64,000 bases of DNA, taken from assembly GCF_036336025.1 (NCBI RefSeq), contig NZ_JAYKKE010000001.1:687790-751789 (forward strand), written 5' to 3'. Shown here piece after piece: positions 62,201 through 64,000 of the stretch. The notes beneath the pieces were generated by a model. It worked only from the letters and a program-made list of their open reading frames with translations, was not told the DNA's origin and searched no databases. The stretch is from Stomatohabitans albus (GTDB lineage Bacteria > Actinomycetota > Nitriliruptoria > Euzebyales > Euzebyaceae). Every line of letters begins with the position of its first letter. Positions within the stretch are counted from its first letter, which is position 1. The position numbers and the translations under genes are program-made.

Positions 62201-62697
62201 TGGCTGTCGTTCCTGTTGTTCAAGTTGGGCATCCCGTCTTACATCGTCCCACAGAGCCGTGCGGTGCGCCGATTCCTGAGCTCGCTCAAGACTTGATAGA
62301 CACGATGCGCGTATCCCCAGGTTGTATTGGTCTTGCGGCAAATCAGATTGGGGTCAATAAACGCGCTTTTGTCGTTGACGTCAGCCAGCACTTCAAGGCA
62401 AAGAAAGCAAACCACGGGCTAATCGTTCTTTTTGACCCCGAAATCGTTGATGTGGACGGTGACAAAGTCGAACGTGAAGGCTGTATGAGCGTGCCTGATT
62501 TTACGGCCAACGTAAAGCGTTGGCGACGTATTGTGTTGCGTGGGATAGGGATCGATGGTGATGAAGTGTTGTTGAAGGCGAAAGGCTTTGAAAGCCGCGC
62601 CCTGCAACACGAAATGGATCATCTGAACGGGAAGATTATTTTGGACCGCGTAGCCTCTCTCCGGTCAGATATTTTCCATCGGGTTACCTATCAATAA
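62200..62697 (+). CDS. def: Peptide deformylase
   Basis: This 165-residue metalloenzyme has the three PDF motifs: CIGLAANQIG (motif 1, with Cys42 in place of the first Gly), EGCMS (E93-C95) and HEMDH (H137-H141), giving Cys, His, His metal ligands. It removes the formyl group from nascent proteins. Its ATG shares an A with the preceding stop, so it is coupled to the ACT-domain gene. Confidence 0.93.
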   Translation: MAVVPVVQVGHPVLHRPTEPCGAPIPELAQDLIDTMRVSPGCIGLAANQIGVNKRAFVVDVSQHFKAKKANHGLIVLFDPEIVDVDGDKVEREGCMSVPDFTANVKRWRRIVLRGIGIDGDEVLLKAKGFESRALQHEMDHLNGKIILDRVASLRSDIFHRVTYQ

Positions 62698-62701
62698 CAC
62701 C

Positions 62702-64000
62702 ATGCCCCGACGCCAACGAACACTACGTACTCTCGTTTGGATACCCATTCTCATCGTGTTTGTTGTGGGTACGTTGCGAGTTGCCAGTCCACCGCCTGCC
62801 ACCCTCTTACAGGGGCCAAATCGTGGAACACTGACCGTGGAGCCAGAGGCTCGGGGTAACTATGTGGTTGGTGAATACACCGTCTCATTAACCGAAACCA
62901 ATATGACCATCATCCATCCCGACGCCCTTGCGGATGTGTGGAGTAGCCCGGTTGAAGAAGGTTTTTTGAGTGCAGCAACTGGTATTTCTCAAATCACCAC
63001 AACCGGCAATCTCGCTAGAGTCATTGAATCGTGGGAAGGGGAGCTGAGCGAACAAACCATTACCCGCACACGCTTCGATAGTCAAGGTGGTCTATGGACC
63101 TACGGTGAATTACGGCAACCGAAGGACCAGGGCAATGAGTCAATTGGGTGGCAGGCGCGGTGGCGAGAGAATCCAAGCTCGGGTGCTCTAGAAGTGCACG
63201 CAGAACTACTCTCATCTCGGCTCAATCGGATCGCCTTTTCAACGAAGATGGATACAGATGAGCATTTTTTTGGCGGTGGCCTTGCTTATACTCAACCCGA
63301 TCAAAAGGCAATTCTGGTATTGCCTAGATTCCAAGGTGTTGGCCGAGGAGATCAACCACTCACACTTATTGAAGATATTTTGAATGGTGAAGGGGGCAGC
63401 GTTGATACCTCTCAAGCACCCCTAGCACGAGTAACGACAGATGCCCCACGTACCCAGTGGGTAACAGGTGACACTCCTGTTGTGGTGGACGGCCGTAATA
63501 CCGGTCGACTATCAATGACCGCATGGTCAAATGAAATAACGTTAACGATGGCGAACCGTCGCACCCCAGCCCAACAAATTGGGCAACTCACCACGCTATT
63601 TGGCACGATGCGTAAATCACCAAGCTGGGCAAGTGATGGCCTCATTATCACCGATCCTGGAACAAGTAATGATGCGGTCCTTGCCCATGTAGATCAGTGG
63701 GTTAGCCACGGGAATAAACCCGGTGCAGTATTAGTTCGTGAACTACCGGGTGATGATCACGGCGAAGCTCTTCAAACGGCGTTGCATGAACGTGGCATTC
63801 GCCTCATCGCAACGGTAACGGTGGGGGCCAATCTTGATGGGTTCCACGTGGACGGTTTTATGGTTGAAGGCGCCGAATTGCTCCAACTGAAATCGGACTA
63901 TCGAGACGTGCTCCAACGCTGGACGAGTGCGTTGAACACCGCAACCGAACAGATAGATAAACCGGTGATCATGACCCAAGCGATCGTTGATGATTACATT
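62702..64000 (+). CDS. Exported or membrane-anchored protein resembling GH31 sulfoquinovosidase-type hydrolases (runs off the right edge)
   Basis: The ATG at 62702 opens a frame with no stop up to the window end, giving 433 residues. An N-terminal hydrophobic segment (about 11-28) suggests export or anchoring. A stretch near residues 185-215 (FFGGGLAY; LPRFQGVGRGDQPLTL) resembles the GH31 YihQ-like N-domain, where similar words precede the catalytic barrel. The following residues are divergent and the catalytic Asp region would lie beyond the window. The assignment is tentative. Confidence 0.5.
   Translation, partial: MPRRQRTLRTLVWIPILIVFVVGTLRVASPPPATLLQGPNRGTLTVEPEARGNYVVGEYTVSLTETNMTIIHPDALADVWSSPVEEGFLSAATGISQITTTGNLARVIESWEGELSEQTITRTRFDSQGGLWTYGELRQPKDQGNESIGWQARWRENPSSGALEVHAELLSSRLNRIAFSTKMDTDEHFFGGGLAYTQPDQKAILVLPRFQGVGRGDQPLTLIEDILNGEGGSVDTSQAPLARVTTDAPRTQWVTGDTPVVVDGRNTGRLSMTAWSNEITLTMANRRTPAQQIGQLTTLFGTMRKSPSWASDGLIITDPGTSNDAVLAHVDQWVSHGNKPGAVLVRELPGDDHGEALQTALHERGIRLIATVTVGANLDGFHVDGFMVEGAELLQLKSDYRDVLQRWTSALNTATEQIDKPVIMTQAIVDDYI

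Overview
This window is the chromosomal replication-origin region of an actinobacterium (Actinomycetota), with mid-range GC as judged by eye. Gene order matches the classic actinobacterial origin neighbourhood: CrgA-like protein, tRNA-Ile, DUF3566, gyrA, gyrB, dciA, recF, dnaN, oriC, dnaA, rpmH, rnpA, yidD, yidC, jag, rsmG, parA, parB, cwlM, trxA, trxB, pseudokinase, murJ, DUF6049, NUDIX, CCA-adding enzyme. DUF5318 beside a class A PBP, and dnaK-grpE-dnaJ-hspR, also point to actinobacteria. I cannot name a genus. A deep-branching class is an inference only, from the lower GC and the absence of sigM between trxB and murJ.

Layout. 1-3.7 kb: end of an unknown gene, a methyltransferase, a long acidic CrgA, a VIT1/CCC1 transporter and tRNA-Ile(GAU). 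3.8-11.5 kb: minus-strand dnaN-recF-dciA and gyrB-gyrA-DUF3566. 11.55-11.92 kb: the putative oriC. 11.9-15.5 kb: plus-strand dnaA and the rpmH-to-jag operon. 15.5-16.6 kb: a noncoding stretch with repeats, one possible tiny ORF, a long hairpin and a parS site. 16.6-19.1 kb: rsmG-parA-parB and a 39-codon membrane-protein gene, with a second parS inside parA. 19.2-27.2 kb: one minus-strand envelope/redox operon (NUDIX, DUF6049, MurJ, pseudokinase, TrxB, TrxA, CwlM-like). 27.3-41.2 kb: CCA-adding enzyme, a phosphatase, an AT-rich Fic gene, glutamate dehydrogenase, a glycosyltransferase, a class A PBP, 2-oxoacid:ferredoxin oxidoreductase (korAB) and a YibE/F protein.

41.2-47.2 kb holds the most unusual locus: six tightly overlapping genes that look like the core of a Gram-positive type IV secretion machine (VirB8/TcpC, a small two-helix membrane protein, TcpE/VirB3, VirB4, a VirB6-like polytopic protein, an M23 peptidase). 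No relaxase, coupling protein, integrase or attachment site is visible. 47.2-55.3 kb: 1-phosphofructokinase, a biotin synthase with a cysteine-rich tail, a PrsW-like protease, a metallo-beta-lactamase-fold enzyme, and two paralogous coiled-coil membrane proteins of unknown family beside a DUF5684 protein. 55.4-62.7 kb: sulfurtransferase, the dnaK-grpE-dnaJ-hspR operon, a membrane-anchored protein, a two-ACT-domain regulator and peptide deformylase. The window ends inside a gene resembling GH31 sulfoquinovosidase-type hydrolases.

How the genes work together: replication start (DnaA, DnaN, DciA), supercoiling (GyrAB) and segregation (ParAB/parS) are packed together. The CwlM-pseudokinase-MurJ operon links them to peptidoglycan precursor supply. 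No CRISPR array, insertion sequence or prophage was seen.
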